A DNA stretch of 64,000 bases from Prauserella flavalba (GCF_003202235.1 NZ_MASU01000009.1:188501-252500); one strand, 5' to 3'; numbered from the stretch's first letter, positions 49,934 through 59,317 are shown. Program-made: numbers and translations. The notes: generated from the letters alone by a model not told the origin.

Positions 49934-50116
49934 TCAGTCCGGGGGTTCCGTGGTGCCCGCCTCCGGGGTCACGTCGTCGTCGGGGCGGATCTCGTCCTTG
50001 TTCGGCGGTTCCGGCACGTCCTCGGTGCCGTGGTCGAAGTCGTGATGGGGCGGGGCCGGGACGTCCGGCGACAGCGGCCGCTCCGGTTCCCTGGGGTTCA
50101 CCTCGTCGTTCCGCAT
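49934..50116 (-). CDS. Small acidic Pro-rich protein, 60 residues
   Basis: A short frame with strongly biased composition: Pro, Asp and Glu make up about half the residues (for example ERPLSPDVPAPPHHDFDHG and NKDEIRPDDD). No family recognised and no signal peptide. It is placed 32 bases after the Nei/Fpg gene on the same strand, and codon positions fit the chromosome. The ATG has only a weak GAGG nearby. It could be a real disordered small protein or a chance frame. Confidence 0.45.
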   Translation of the reverse strand: MRNDEVNPREPERPLSPDVPAPPHHDFDHGTEDVPEPPNKDEIRPDDDVTPEAGTTEPPD

Positions 50117-50148
50117 GCCTCGATCTCTACTCCCCTCGACGCCGCTTG

Positions 50149-50934
50149 TCATTCCGGCTGGCAGCGCGGGCACCACACCGTTCCCCTGCCATCGACCCGG
50201 CCGTGGCTCAGCGTCGTGCCGCAGCGCGGGCAGCTGCCGGACGGTTCGTCCCTGCGCCCGGTGAGCCACGACGGCCTGGGCGGCACGCGGCCCGCCTCGA
50301 CCGACCGGCGCAGCACCGTGCCCATGCGCGCGTGCAGGCGGGCGACGTCGGCGCTCGACAGGTCCGTCGTCGAGCGTCGCGGGTGCAGCCTGGCGCGCCA
50401 CAGGATCTCGTCGGCCAGCAGGTTGCCCAGGCCCGCGAGCACGGACTGGTCGGTGAGCGCGGGCTTGAGGCGACGGCGCAGGCCGGAGAGCAGCCCGCCC
50501 AGTTCGGCCTTGGAGACGCTCAGCGCGTCGGGCCCGAGCCCGGCCAGCACCTCCTCCCGCTCGGACGCGTCGCGGGCGAGCCGCAGGCCGGTGAGCTTGC
50601 GCATGTCGCGGTAGCGCAGCTCGCCCGAGGGGAACGTGAAGACCACCCGGTCGTGCCGGTGCCTCGGCTCGCGGTCGCCGGCCCAGTCGAGCGAGCCCGT
50701 CATGCCGAAGTGCAGCAGCACGGCCTTCCCGGTTCCGCTCACCTCGCTGACGAGCCACTTCCCGTGGCGCGCCGGGTCGCCGAGCCGGTGTCCGCGCACG
50801 GCCTCACGGAACGTCTCCGCCCCGACGCCCTTCAGCACACCGGCGTCGAGCACCTCCACGTCGCGCACCCGCCTGCCGGCGGCGTGCCCGGCGAACACGC
50901 GCCGGAAGCCTTCCACGTCGGGCAGCTCGGGCAC
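50149..50934 (-). CDS. Fpg/Nei family DNA glycosylase
   Basis: A 261-residue base-excision repair glycosylase/AP lyase. The N-terminus is PELPDVEGFRRVF after Met removal, supplying the catalytic Pro and acid. The H2TH domain contains PALTDQSVLAGLGNLLADEILW. The C-terminal zinc finger is CPRCGTTLSHG with WCPRCQ. Lys in GKWL is the expected beta-clamp or minor groove contact. In actinomycetes such proteins act as Nei-type (oxidised pyrimidine) or Fpg-type glycosylases; the Asp in PELPDVE is seen in Nei2-like proteins. Four bases after the Ppx/GppA-like gene. Confidence 0.9.
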   Translation of the reverse strand: MPELPDVEGFRRVFAGHAAGRRVRDVEVLDAGVLKGVGAETFREAVRGHRLGDPARHGKWLVSEVSGTGKAVLLHFGMTGSLDWAGDREPRHRHDRVVFTFPSGELRYRDMRKLTGLRLARDASEREEVLAGLGPDALSVSKAELGGLLSGLRRRLKPALTDQSVLAGLGNLLADEILWRARLHPRRSTTDLSSADVARLHARMGTVLRRSVEAGRVPPRPSWLTGRRDEPSGSCPRCGTTLSHGRVDGRGTVWCPRCQPE

Positions 50935-50938
50935 GGCC

Positions 50939-51892
50939 TCACGCCACCGATCGGCGTGGTCCCCGCTGCTCGGTCCTGTCGAGCAGGGTCAGCAGCAGCC
51001 CCTGGGTGGTCGACCAGGGGCAGACGACGAGCGAGCCGCCCAGCACGGTCAGCAGCGCCTCCGCGACCACGGCCCCGCCGAGCGCCTGGTGGGCGCGCGA
51101 GCGGGAGATGCCGGGCAGGTCGGCCCTGCGGGCCGCGGGCATCACGGCGAGCCGGGGGATCCACGTGCGCAGGTCGTCGACGTGCAGTTCCGGCGACGTC
51201 GCGTCGCGGCCCGGCCGCGCGCCCGCGAGGCGCGCAAGCTGCCGCAGCACCTTCGAGCAGCCCACGGTGCGGTAGCCGCGCAGCGTCGGCTCGGCCTCGG
51301 CCAGCACGTCGCGGGCCCGTTCGAGCGCGAAGCCGCGCAGCGCCGCGATGCGTTCCTTCGGCGGGACGTCGGTCTGCAGCCAGGTCCGCGTGCTCTCGCG
51401 GGCGCCGAGCCGCAGCGACCGGGCGAACGACGCCTGCTCACCCTCCCCCGCGGCGAGCTCCACCGTGCCGCCGCCGATGTCGAGCACGGCCAGCGGTCCC
51501 GCCGACGCGCCGAACCAGCGGCGAGCGGCGAGGTAGGACAGCTCCGCCTCGCGCTGGCCGGAGAGGAACCGCAGCTCGGTGCCGGTCTCGCGGCGAACGC
51601 GCTCCACGACCTCGGTCGCGTTGGCGGCATCCCGGATCGACGACGTGGCCAGCGGGAACACGGAGTCCACGCCACGACGGGCGGCGATCTCGCCGGCCTT
51701 GCCGACGGCGGCGACGATCGAGTCGACGCCCTCGGGCCCGATGCGTCCCTCGCGGTCGAGTGCGCGGTCGAGGCGCAGCCGGGTCTTGTGGCTGCACACG
51801 GGGTCGAGCAGCGAACCACCGCGCTCGACCACCAGGAGCCTCGCGCTGAAGCACCCGACATCGAGCACGCCTACCGCTGTCGCCGTTCTCAC
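50939..51892 (-). CDS. Ppx/GppA family phosphatase
   Basis: A 317-residue exopolyphosphatase/guanosine pentaphosphate phosphatase family protein of the ASKHA fold. Phosphate-1 motif VGVLDVGCFSARLLVV, catalytic Glu in GQREAELSYLAA, phosphate-2 motif VLDIGGGTVEL. It would release phosphate from polyphosphate or pppGpp. GTG start. Precedes the glycosylase gene by 4 bases; divergent from the sortase-like gene with 250 bases between that contain no gene. Confidence 0.9.
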   Translation of the reverse strand: MRTATAVGVLDVGCFSARLLVVERGGSLLDPVCSHKTRLRLDRALDREGRIGPEGVDSIVAAVGKAGEIAARRGVDSVFPLATSSIRDAANATEVVERVRRETGTELRFLSGQREAELSYLAARRWFGASAGPLAVLDIGGGTVELAAGEGEQASFARSLRLGARESTRTWLQTDVPPKERIAALRGFALERARDVLAEAEPTLRGYRTVGCSKVLRQLARLAGARPGRDATSPELHVDDLRTWIPRLAVMPAARRADLPGISRSRAHQALGGAVVAEALLTVLGGSLVVCPWSTTQGLLLTLLDRTEQRGPRRSVA

Positions 51893-52142
51893 CCTCGACC
51901 TCCATGTCCGCCGCCGAATCGGACATTCCCACTAACCGGGGCGGATAACGAGTGGATAACCCGAATGAGTGACATTTAACCGTGTGACGGTCCGGCCCGT
52001 AACGACACATACCGCTCACGGCGATCAGCAGGCATCGACACGCAGACGGGGAAACACCGTGCGTGCAGGGTGGGAAACTCCTGGTAGAGGGGGCGGCCAT
52101 GAGCCGAACGCTGGCCGTGGGCCGAGGGGGCGGCGAATTCCG

Positions 52143-52814
52143 GTGGATGTGACCGTGAACACTCGGAGGGACGACACGGGCAGGCTCGGTGCCGTGGCGG
52201 CCGCCGTGGTGGTGACGCTGGCCGCCGTGCTGACCACGGTGACGCTGGTGCGCTCGCAGCCCGGTGACACGCTCGACCACACCACCCCGCTCGGCACCGG
52301 CACGCCGACCGGCACGGGTGAGGTGCTGAGCGGTCCGGTGCCCGAAGCACACGATCCACTGCCCGCCTCGGCACCCGAGTCGCTGCACGTTCCCGCGATC
52401 GGACTGGACACCGGGTCGCTGGCCGAGCTCGGCCGCACCCCGACCGGGGTCGTGGAGGTGCCCGGCAACGCCGCGACCGTGGGCTGGCTCGCCGAGACGG
52501 GCAGCCCCGGTGAACGCGGCGCCGCCGTGCTCACCGGTTTCGTCGACTTCGCCTACGAGCGCGGCGCGTTCTTCCCGCTGGACGACGTGCGGCCCGGCGC
52601 CGAGGTGAGCGTCGGCAGGGCCGACGGCAGCACCGCCGTCTTCACCGTCTACCGCGTGGGGACGCTGCCGAGGGCCGCGGCGCTCGCACAGGCCACCGCC
52701 CACAGCGACCACCCAGACCTGCGGCTGCTCAGCGTTTCGGGCGAGTTCGACTCGGCGGGCGCCGAGCCCGACGCCGTCGTGGTGTTCGCCCGCCTCACCG
52801 GAGTCGAGCGCTGA
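52143..52814 (+). CDS. Class F sortase-like membrane protein lacking catalytic His and Cys
   Basis: A 223-residue protein with a short cytoplasmic start, a membrane helix (residues 14-37), a Pro/Thr-rich linker and a sortase beta-barrel: LHVPAIGLDTGSLAELG, TGVVEVPGNAATVGWLAETG, AAVLTGFVDF, FFPLDDVRPGAEVSVGRADG and DLRLLSVSGEFD. In class F sortases the last two active-site segments read GHVD and LITCGG-FD; here His is Phe133 and Cys is Val198. It therefore cannot act as a transpeptidase. GTG start at 52143 with a GAGGGGGCGG binding site; two more GTG follow in frame. It overlaps the convergent DUF885 gene by 20 bases. Confidence 0.78.
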   Translation: MDVTVNTRRDDTGRLGAVAAAVVVTLAAVLTTVTLVRSQPGDTLDHTTPLGTGTPTGTGEVLSGPVPEAHDPLPASAPESLHVPAIGLDTGSLAELGRTPTGVVEVPGNAATVGWLAETGSPGERGAAVLTGFVDFAYERGAFFPLDDVRPGAEVSVGRADGSTAVFTVYRVGTLPRAAALAQATAHSDHPDLRLLSVSGEFDSAGAEPDAVVVFARLTGVER

Positions 52815-54456
52815 CCCAGTCCGCCACCGCGTCGGCGAGCACGGACATCGGCAGTGCACCGCTGCCGAGCACGAGGTCGTGGAAGGCCTTGATGTCGAAG
52901 CGGTCGCCGAGCGCCCGCTCCGCCTCGGCGCGCAGCCGCTGGATCTCCAGCCTGCCCACCATGTACGACAGCGCCTGACCCGGGTACGCGATGTAGCGGT
53001 CGACCTCGGCGACGATCTCCGTCTCGGTCATGGGCGTGTGCTCCAGCAGGAAGTCGATCGCCTGCTGCCTCGTCCAGCCCTTCGCGTGCAGGCCGGTGTC
53101 GACCACGAGCCTGCCCGCGCGCGTGGAGTCCAGGCTGAGCATCCCGAGCAGCGACACGTCGCCGGAGTACAGCCCCATCTCCTGGGCGAGCCGCTCCGAG
53201 TACAACCCCCAGCCCTCGGCGTAGGCGTTGAAGTCACCGAGCCTGCGCAGCAGCGGCAGGTCGGTGAGCCCGAGCGCGGTGCTGAGCTGGAAGTGGTGGC
53301 CGGGCACGGCCTCGTGGAAGGCCGTCACCTCGGCGGTGTGCCGCAGCCGCTCGGTGACCTGGTAGGTGTTGGCGAAGTAGGTGCCCTGCCGGGAGCCGTC
53401 CGCCGAGGGCATCAGGTAGTACGCGGCCACCGTGCCGGGCGCCTCCGCGGGCGGGACGGGCTCGACGGCGCACGACTGCTCCGGGATCCGGCCGAACCAC
53501 TCCGGCGCGGCGGCCTCGGCGCGGGTGATGGCGGCGCGGGCGGTGTCGAGCAGCTCGTCGGCGTCCTTCCAGCGCAGCGCGGGATCGGTGCGCAGCCGCC
53601 GGAAGATCTCGGGCACGTCACTCGTGCCGAACACCCGCCCGCCGATCTCGGCGTACTCCCGCGCGAGTTGCTCGATGAGCGCGAGGCCGGTGGCGTGCAG
53701 GTCGTCGGGGCCGCGGTCGGTCGTGGTGTGAACGCGGGCCAGTGCGGCGTACAGCGCGTCGCCGCCGGGCAGGTGGCACACGCCGGGGCGTTCGTCGGGC
53801 CGCCCGTGCGGGAGGATCTCGCGTTCGAGCACGTCGCGGTACGCGGCGAACGCCGGGCGCACCGTGTCCCGCAGCAACGCGGCCCTGCGCTCGGCGAAGT
53901 GCTCGTCCGGCGGCTCCTGGCGCAGCAGCGGGTCGGCGTCCGGCTCGGCGAGGTAGCGGTCGACGTGCTCGACGGAGGCTCGCACGAGCCGTGCCACCGG
54001 CACGCGCCCGCTCGCGACGCCGGTGCGGTGCCGCTGCGCCACCTGCTCCAGGTAGGCGGGGATCGCGGCGAGGCGGTCGAGGTGCGCCGCCCCCTGCGCG
54101 CTGTCGGAGACCGGCACCATCGGCAGGATGGTCAGCAGCATCGACGCCGGTGCCACGAACATCGGGCTGACCGTGAACTCGACCAGCCTGGCGTCGATCT
54201 GCTCGACCCGCGCCCGCGCCGAGGCGAGCAGCACGTCACGCGTGATCCGGTCCTGCGGCTCAAGCCCCGAGGGATCGAGCGCCTCGGCGCGCCCGATGAT
54301 CTCCCGCAGCGCACGCCGGTGCCGCTGCTCGGCCTCCTCACTGAGCTCCTCCAGCCCGGACCTCGGCGGCTTGAAGCCGAGCATCGCGGGCCACACGGGG
54401 TCCGCGTCGAACAGCAGGTCCATGTACTCGTCCGCGAGCGAGGCGACAGCGGTCAT
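52795..54456 (-). CDS. DUF885 family protein (putative metallopeptidase-like)
   Basis: A 553-residue helical protein of the DUF885 family. The HExxH-like motif is FHEAVPGHHFQLS, followed about 30 residues on by NAYAEGWGLYSERLAQEMG, which provides the third ligand region; YIAYPGQALSYMVGRLEI near the C-terminus is also conserved. The family is related to M3/M32-type zinc carboxypeptidases, but activity is not proven for most members. No signal peptide. The ATG at 54456 diverges from the AsnC-like gene, 45 bases apart. Confidence 0.88.
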   Translation of the reverse strand: MTAVASLADEYMDLLFDADPVWPAMLGFKPPRSGLEELSEEAEQRHRRALREIIGRAEALDPSGLEPQDRITRDVLLASARARVEQIDARLVEFTVSPMFVAPASMLLTILPMVPVSDSAQGAAHLDRLAAIPAYLEQVAQRHRTGVASGRVPVARLVRASVEHVDRYLAEPDADPLLRQEPPDEHFAERRAALLRDTVRPAFAAYRDVLEREILPHGRPDERPGVCHLPGGDALYAALARVHTTTDRGPDDLHATGLALIEQLAREYAEIGGRVFGTSDVPEIFRRLRTDPALRWKDADELLDTARAAITRAEAAAPEWFGRIPEQSCAVEPVPPAEAPGTVAAYYLMPSADGSRQGTYFANTYQVTERLRHTAEVTAFHEAVPGHHFQLSTALGLTDLPLLRRLGDFNAYAEGWGLYSERLAQEMGLYSGDVSLLGMLSLDSTRAGRLVVDTGLHAKGWTRQQAIDFLLEHTPMTETEIVAEVDRYIAYPGQALSYMVGRLEIQRLRAEAERALGDRFDIKAFHDLVLGSGALPMSVLADAVADWVSARLR

Positions 54457-54488
54457 GGCCGCAGCATACTGACGCGCACGCCGCCGAC

Positions 54489-54494
54489 TACGCT
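54489..54494 (+). promoter_or_regulatory. Candidate -10 box for leaderless AsnC-like fusion gene
   Basis: TACGCT fits TANNNT and lies 7 bases before the GTG at 54502; no ribosome binding site is seen. The 45-base gap to the divergent DUF885 gene leaves little room for a longer leader. Confidence 0.45.
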
Positions 54495-54501
54495 TCTCGG
54501 C

Positions 54502-55518
54502 GTGGCTGTGACCGACCCTCTCGACGCTCGCCTGCTCGCCGCGCTCGCGGAGCTGGGCAAGGCGGCGGTACACGAGGTCGCGGCCAAGGTCGGCATGGAT
54601 CCGCGCGACGTCGCCTACCGGCTCGTGAACCTCTCCGCGAGCGGCCTGCCCCTGCTCGTCGGTGTCGAAAGCGATCCGAACGGGCTGCGCGCCGCACTCG
54701 CGGGCGCGTGGGGCGCCCCGCAGCAACCGCCACCACCCCCTCAGCCCCCTCAGCCCCCACAGCCCCCACCACCCGCACAGCCACCGCAGGGCGTCCACGG
54801 CGCCCCGAGTGGCGCCTACCCGGTGCAGGGCGCGCCGAGCGGCGCGTACCCCGTGCACGGCGCACCCAGCGGGGCCTATCCCGTGCAGGGCGCGCCGAGC
54901 GGGGCGTATCCCGTGCAGGGCACCCCGTCCGGCCGGTACCAGCCACCGCCACCCCCGCCGCAGCAGCAGCGGCCGCCCCAGCCACCCCAGCCGCCGCCAC
55001 CCCCGGACCCGGTGATGAGCACGTGGGGCCCGCCGCAGAGCGCGCTGTGGGCCCGCGGCGACCAGCCCCCGTCGGGCGCGCGGGCTCCCGCGACGCCGAA
55101 GACGGGCCGCGCCGGCGACGTGCTGGAGACGCAGGGGCTGGAGGGCGAGCAGCTCGCGGTGCAGCTGCTGGAGGTGCAGGATCCGGCCGACTACCTCTTC
55201 GGCGCCGCGGGTTACCGGCTCGACGAGGGCGAGCGCGCCGTGGTGGTGCACACCGAGATCACCAACCGAGGGCGGATCCCGTTCGCGTCGCTGCCCGACA
55301 ACTACCTGGAGCTGATCACCAGCGACGGCGCCGCGATCGCCAAGGCGCCCGTGTCGCTGACCTCCCGGCCACCGCACAAGATCGGCGTGCAGCCCGGCGA
55401 GACGACGGGCGGGCACACGGTGTACGTGCTGCCGGAGGCCACCCGGATCGCGTCGGTGCGCTGGAGCCCGCGGCCGGAGCCGGACGAGCGCTCGCTGCTC
55501 TGGTCGATCGACGACTGA
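54502..55518 (+). CDS. AsnC-like HTH, Pro-rich repeat and C-terminal beta domain fusion protein
   Basis: A 338-residue protein in three parts. Residues 1-60 look like an AsnC/Lrp-type winged helix (DARLLAALAELGKAAVHEVAAKVGMDPRDVAYRLVNLSASGLP). Residues 70-170 are low complexity: polyproline blocks around four to five copies of a 10-residue unit (GAPSGAYPVQ or GAPSGAYPVH), encoded by a 30-bp repeat. Residues 200-338 are a beta-rich domain (VVVHTEITNRGRIPFASLPDNYLELIT, GETTGGHTVYVLPEATRI), like DUF4352-type Ig folds. No membrane helix. GTG start appears leaderless. Function unknown; a DNA-binding and protein-binding scaffold is possible. Confidence 0.8.
   Translation: MAVTDPLDARLLAALAELGKAAVHEVAAKVGMDPRDVAYRLVNLSASGLPLLVGVESDPNGLRAALAGAWGAPQQPPPPPQPPQPPQPPPPAQPPQGVHGAPSGAYPVQGAPSGAYPVHGAPSGAYPVQGAPSGAYPVQGTPSGRYQPPPPPPQQQRPPQPPQPPPPPDPVMSTWGPPQSALWARGDQPPSGARAPATPKTGRAGDVLETQGLEGEQLAVQLLEVQDPADYLFGAAGYRLDEGERAVVVHTEITNRGRIPFASLPDNYLELITSDGAAIAKAPVSLTSRPPHKIGVQPGETTGGHTVYVLPEATRIASVRWSPRPEPDERSLLWSIDD
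54801..54930 (+). repeat. In-frame 30-bp tandem repeat inside the AsnC-like fusion gene
   Basis: About four full and one partial unit of 30 bases encoding GAPSGAYPV plus Gln or His. Units differ mostly at silent third positions, so the amino-acid repeat is kept by selection or by limited age. Copy number could vary between strains. Confidence 0.8.
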
Positions 55519-55528
55519 ACGCTGAGTC

Positions 55529-56455
55529 CTAGGACTCGGCGCGCAGCACGTCGAGTGCGGCCGCGAGGTCGGCGGGGTACTCGCTGGTGAACTCCACGTG
55601 GCGGCCGTCGGCGGGGTGGGCGAAGCCGAGCGTGCGGGCGTGCAGCCACTGCCGGGAGAGGCTCAGCTTGCGCGCGAGCACCGGGTCGGCGCCGTAGGTG
55701 AGGTCGCCGACGCAGGGGTGCCGCAGCGCGGAGAAGTGCACGCGGATCTGGTGGGTGCGGCCGGTCTCCAGCTTCACGTCCACGAGGGACGCGGCGCGGA
55801 ACGCCTCGATCACCTCGTAGTGCGTCACCGAGGGCCGGCCGCCCGCGACGACCGCGAACTTGTAGTCGTGCCGGGGGTGCCGGTCGATCGGGGCGTCGAT
55901 CGTGCCGCGCGTCGGATCGGGGTGGCCCTGCACGAGCGCGTGGTAGCCCTTGTCCACGGTGCGTTCCTTGAACGCGCGCTTGAGCACCGTGTAGGCGTGC
56001 TCGCTCTTGGCCACCACCATCACGCCGGTGGTGCCCGCGTCGAGCCGGTGCACCACGCCCTGCCGCTCGGCGGCTCCGGAGGTAGAGATCCGCAGGCCCA
56101 TCGCGGCGAGCCCCGCCACCACGGTGGGCCCGGTCCAGCCGGGGCTCGGGTGCACGGCCACGCCGACGGGCTTGTCGACCACCACGATGTCGTCGTCGTC
56201 GTGGAGCACCTTCAGCCCGTCGACCGGCTCGGCCACGACCTCCAGCGGCGCGTCGGGCTCCGGCAGCGTCACCTCCAGCAGGCCGCCCGCGGTGAGGCGG
56301 TCGGATTTGCCGGCGGGCTTGCCGTCGAGCAGCACGTCGCCGGTCGCGGCCAGCTCGGCGACCACGGTGCGCGAGAGGCCGAGCAGCTTCGCGAGGCCGG
56401 CGTCGACCCGCATGCCGTCGAGCCCCTCGGGGACCGGGAGCATCCGCGCGCTCAC
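55529..56455 (-). CDS. RluD-type 23S rRNA pseudouridine synthase
   Basis: A 308-residue pseudouridine synthase. N-terminal S4 RNA-binding domain ([32 protein letters not shown]). Catalytic Asp in [18 protein letters not shown]. The RluD-family endings [24 protein letters not shown] are present. It isomerises uridines in large-subunit rRNA (helix 69 in RluD). GTG start overlapping the LspA stop by 4 bases, a pairing often seen in actinomycetes. Confidence 0.92.
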   Translation of the reverse strand: MSARMLPVPEGLDGMRVDAGLAKLLGLSRTVVAELAATGDVLLDGKPAGKSDRLTAGGLLEVTLPEPDAPLEVVAEPVDGLKVLHDDDDIVVVDKPVGVAVHPSPGWTGPTVVAGLAAMGLRISTSGAAERQGVVHRLDAGTTGVMVVAKSEHAYTVLKRAFKERTVDKGYHALVQGHPDPTRGTIDAPIDRHPRHDYKFAVVAGGRPSVTHYEVIEAFRAASLVDVKLETGRTHQIRVHFSALRHPCVGDLTYGADPVLARKLSLSRQWLHARTLGFAHPADGRHVEFTSEYPADLAAALDVLRAES

Positions 56456-57054
56456 GCCGTGCCCTCTTCGGCGTCCTCGTCGGCCCGCTTCTTGGTCTTG
56501 GTGCTGGTGCCGTCGTAGTCCTTGCCGAGCAGCGAGAGCAGCACGATCAGCACGGCGCCGATGCTGATGGCGGAGTCGGCGGCGTTGAAGACGGGGAAGA
56601 AGTCGCCGTTGGGCTGGAACGCGGAGATGAAGTCGACGACGTGGCCGTGCAGCGGGCCGGGCGCGCGGAAGATGCGGTCGGTGAGGTTGCCGAGCGCACC
56701 GGCGAGGATGAGGCCGAGCCCCACCGCCCAGCCCGCGGAGCGCAGCCGCCGCGAGAACCAGATGATCGCGCCGACCACGAGCATGGCGACGATCGCGAGG
56801 ATCCAGGTGCCGCCGAAGTCCATGCCGAACGCCGCGTACGGATTGCGGACGAGCTGCAGGTAGACGGCGCCGCCGAGGATGCGGATGGGCTCCTCGCCCT
56901 CCAGCGTCGCCGTGACGATGATCTTGGTGACGAGGTCGACGGCGTAGGCGAGCACCGCGACCACGGCCAGCAGCCAGATCCGGCGCTTCGGGGGCGCGGC
57001 GGCGGGCGGCTCCGCTTCGCCGGTGGTCTGCTCGGGTTCCTGCTCGGTGCTCAC
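56452..57054 (-). CDS. lspA: Lipoprotein signal peptidase II (LspA)
   Basis: A 200-residue membrane aspartic protease that removes signal peptides from diacylglyceryl-modified lipoproteins. An unusually long acidic N-terminal tail (about 24 residues) precedes four helices. Motifs: [28 protein letters not shown] (first catalytic Asp) and [11 protein letters not shown] (second). The C-terminal tail is charged ([14 protein letters not shown]). GTG at 57054 chosen; another GTG at 57069 is possible. Would process lipoproteins such as the peptide-binding protein at 4730. Confidence 0.9.
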   Translation of the reverse strand: MSTEQEPEQTTGEAEPPAAAPPKRRIWLLAVVAVLAYAVDLVTKIIVTATLEGEEPIRILGGAVYLQLVRNPYAAFGMDFGGTWILAIVAMLVVGAIIWFSRRLRSAGWAVGLGLILAGALGNLTDRIFRAPGPLHGHVVDFISAFQPNGDFFPVFNAADSAISIGAVLIVLLSLLGKDYDGTSTKTKKRADEDAEEGTA

Positions 57055-57071
57055 CGTTCCATTGTCCACGG

Positions 57072-57833
57072 CTACGCCGAGTGCCTCGCACGCAGCACCA
57101 GCGCCACCATCGCGCCGGCCAGCGACACCGCGGCGGGCACCACCAGCGCGGCCGGGTCGGCGGCGCTCACGGCGCCCCCGCTCAGCAGGAACAGGGCCGC
57201 GACCGCGCCGAGCAGCACGCTGCGGTGCACCCACGCCAGCAGGAACAGCCCGGCGCTCAGGACGATCACGGCGGCGGCCTCGTCGGCCGAAGGGAGCAGG
57301 ACCGAGCCGATCGCGACGCCCAGCAGCACCACGCCCAGCACGCCCGTGACGCGGCGCGCCGTGCCCTTCAGGAAGTAGGCGCCCGCCAGGGAGATCAACC
57401 CCAGCAACGCCAGCGGCAGGCTCAGCGCCGCGGCGAAGGCCTCGCCCGTGAGGCCCTTCGGGACGTTCAGCAGCCCGAGGTAGGCACCCTCGACGGCGAG
57501 CGCGCCCCCGGCCGCGACGACCACGATCCGCGGCGCCGGCCACGGCGTGCCCGCCTTCCGGGCGCGTGCCGCGTACCAGGCGACGCTCGCCAGGAACAGC
57601 GCGACGATCGCGACGTGCGCCTGCCAGCCGTAGGCGCCTCCGGCGACGACGTGGAACCCCGCCTCGACGTCGACCGACTCCGCGTAGCTGACGCTCGTCA
57701 GGTACTGCCGTTCACTCCCCGGCCGGTAGGCGAACCAGCCGACGTCGGCCGCCGGCCGCACCGTGACAGCACCCAGCAACCCGAACCCCAGTAGCGCCAG
57801 CGGAAACCAGTAGCCGTACCTCTCCGCACGCAT
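57072..57833 (-). CDS. Hypothetical multi-pass membrane protein, 253 residues
   Basis: About seven predicted helices (for example [17 protein letters not shown] at the start, [52 protein letters not shown] at the end) with one longer extracytoplasmic loop after the first helix (residues 27-68). No family recognised. GGGAG 8 bases before the ATG. It lies 5 bases after the antiporter gene and before lspA on the same strand, so it may belong to the antiporter transcription unit. Confidence 0.75.
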   Translation of the reverse strand: MRAERYGYWFPLALLGFGLLGAVTVRPAADVGWFAYRPGSERQYLTSVSYAESVDVEAGFHVVAGGAYGWQAHVAIVALFLASVAWYAARARKAGTPWPAPRIVVVAAGGALAVEGAYLGLLNVPKGLTGEAFAAALSLPLALLGLISLAGAYFLKGTARRVTGVLGVVLLGVAIGSVLLPSADEAAAVIVLSAGLFLLAWVHRSVLLGAVAALFLLSGGAVSAADPAALVVPAAVSLAGAMVALVLRARHSA

Positions 57834-57838
57834 GGCGG

Positions 57839-59317
57839 TCAGTCTCCCAGCTCGCCCTTCCACTTCGCGAGCGGGCCCGCGCGGTCCACGGCCCTGATGC
57901 GGCGCTCCGCCGCGGACCTCGCGGCCTGTGTGGTGACCACCAGCAACTGGTCCAGCTCCTGCAGGCGCGTGGTGTCGGCGGGGGTGAAACCCTTGCCCTG
58001 CCGCACGACCAGGCTCACGCCGGAGCCGCTCGGCAGCCGCAGCTCCGCGAGGTACACGCCGTGCAGGCGCGAGCCCCGCTGGATGCGCACCTGCAGCAGC
58101 ACCGCGCCGAGCTCGTCGAGCGGGGCCGCGTCGACCTGGATCTCCTCCGGTTCGGCGTCCCTGGCGAGCCCCAGCCATCTCGCCAGCGGACCGAGCAGCG
58201 CGGCCTGCAGCAGCGTGAAGACGATCACGAGCACGAACACCGCGTCGAGCAGCCGCTGGGCACCGGGCAGGCCCTCGGCGAGCGGGATGGTGGCGAGCAC
58301 GATGGGCACGGCTCCGCGCAGCCCCGCCCACGACAGGAACACCTGTTCCCGCCAGGGCACGCGGAACGGCGCCGCCGACAGCACCACGGAGACCGGCCGG
58401 GCGAGCAGCAGCACCACCGCCCCGGCGACGAGGCCCGGCACGACGCTGTCCACGAGCCGCTCCGGCGAGGCGAACAACCCGAGCAGCACGAACAGGCCGA
58501 TCTGCGCGATCCAGCCGAGCCCCTCGGCGAAGGAGAGCGTGTCGGAGCGGTGCGGGAGCCGCGAGTTGCCCAGCACCACCCCCGCCACGTAGGTGGCCAG
58601 CAGCCCCGAGGCGTGCCCGGACTGCGCCGACGCGTACGCCACCACGCACACGGCGACCGTGGCGAGCGGGTAGAGACCGGTGGCGGGCAGCGCGGCCTTG
58701 CGCAGCGCCAGCGCCCCCGCCCAGCCCAGCAGGAACCCGATCAGCGCGCCTGCCACGAGCTCGTAGACCACCAGCAGCGGCAGGCTCCACGTCAGGGTCG
58801 CCCCCGTCGCGAGCAGCACCACCGCGATGTAGGCGGGCGCGTCGTTGAGGCCCGACTCCAGCTCGAGGGTTCCGGTGACCCTCCTGCCGATCCCCGACGA
58901 GCGCAGCACCGAGAACACCGCGGCCGCGTCGGTCGAGGACAGCACGGCGCCCCACAGCAGCGCCGTCCGCCAGTCGAGGCCCAGCAACAGGTGCAGCACC
59001 GAGCCGGTGACGAGGATGGTCACCAGAACGGCCACTGTGGACAGAGCGATGCCGGGTCCGAGCGAGGGCCGCACCGTGGACCAGCGCGTGGTGAGCCCGC
59101 CCTCGGTCAGGATCATCACGAGCGCGGCGAGGCCGAGACTCTGCGTGAGCTGCGGGTTGTCGAACTCGACCCCGAACCCGGCCTCGCCGATCAGAACGCC
59201 GATCCCGAGGTAGATCAGCAGCGAGGGCAGGCCGAGCCGGATCGAGAAGCGGACGGCGAGCACCGAGGCGAGCAGGACGATCGCGCCCGATCCGAGGATG
59301 ACCGGAAGATCGCCCAT
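57839..59317 (-). CDS. Potassium/proton antiporter (CPA1/NhaP2-like)
   Basis: A 492-residue transporter with about 12 helices and a cytosolic regulatory tail. Marks: LLIYLGIGVLIGEAGFG, LWGAVLSSTDAAAVFSVLR (helix 4 region), TLELESGLNDAPAYIAVVLL (the ion-binding Asn-Asp pair), and VFLSWAGLRGAVPIVLATIPL. The C-terminal 110 residues look like an RCK_C/TrkA-C ligand-binding domain (VRIQRGSRLHGVYLAELRLPSG). Exchanges K+ (or Na+) for H+ across the membrane. Follows the DUF167 gene by 12 bases. Confidence 0.9.
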   Translation of the reverse strand: MGDLPVILGSGAIVLLASVLAVRFSIRLGLPSLLIYLGIGVLIGEAGFGVEFDNPQLTQSLGLAALVMILTEGGLTTRWSTVRPSLGPGIALSTVAVLVTILVTGSVLHLLLGLDWRTALLWGAVLSSTDAAAVFSVLRSSGIGRRVTGTLELESGLNDAPAYIAVVLLATGATLTWSLPLLVVYELVAGALIGFLLGWAGALALRKAALPATGLYPLATVAVCVVAYASAQSGHASGLLATYVAGVVLGNSRLPHRSDTLSFAEGLGWIAQIGLFVLLGLFASPERLVDSVVPGLVAGAVVLLLARPVSVVLSAAPFRVPWREQVFLSWAGLRGAVPIVLATIPLAEGLPGAQRLLDAVFVLVIVFTLLQAALLGPLARWLGLARDAEPEEIQVDAAPLDELGAVLLQVRIQRGSRLHGVYLAELRLPSGSGVSLVVRQGKGFTPADTTRLQELDQLLVVTTQAARSAAERRIRAVDRAGPLAKWKGELGD

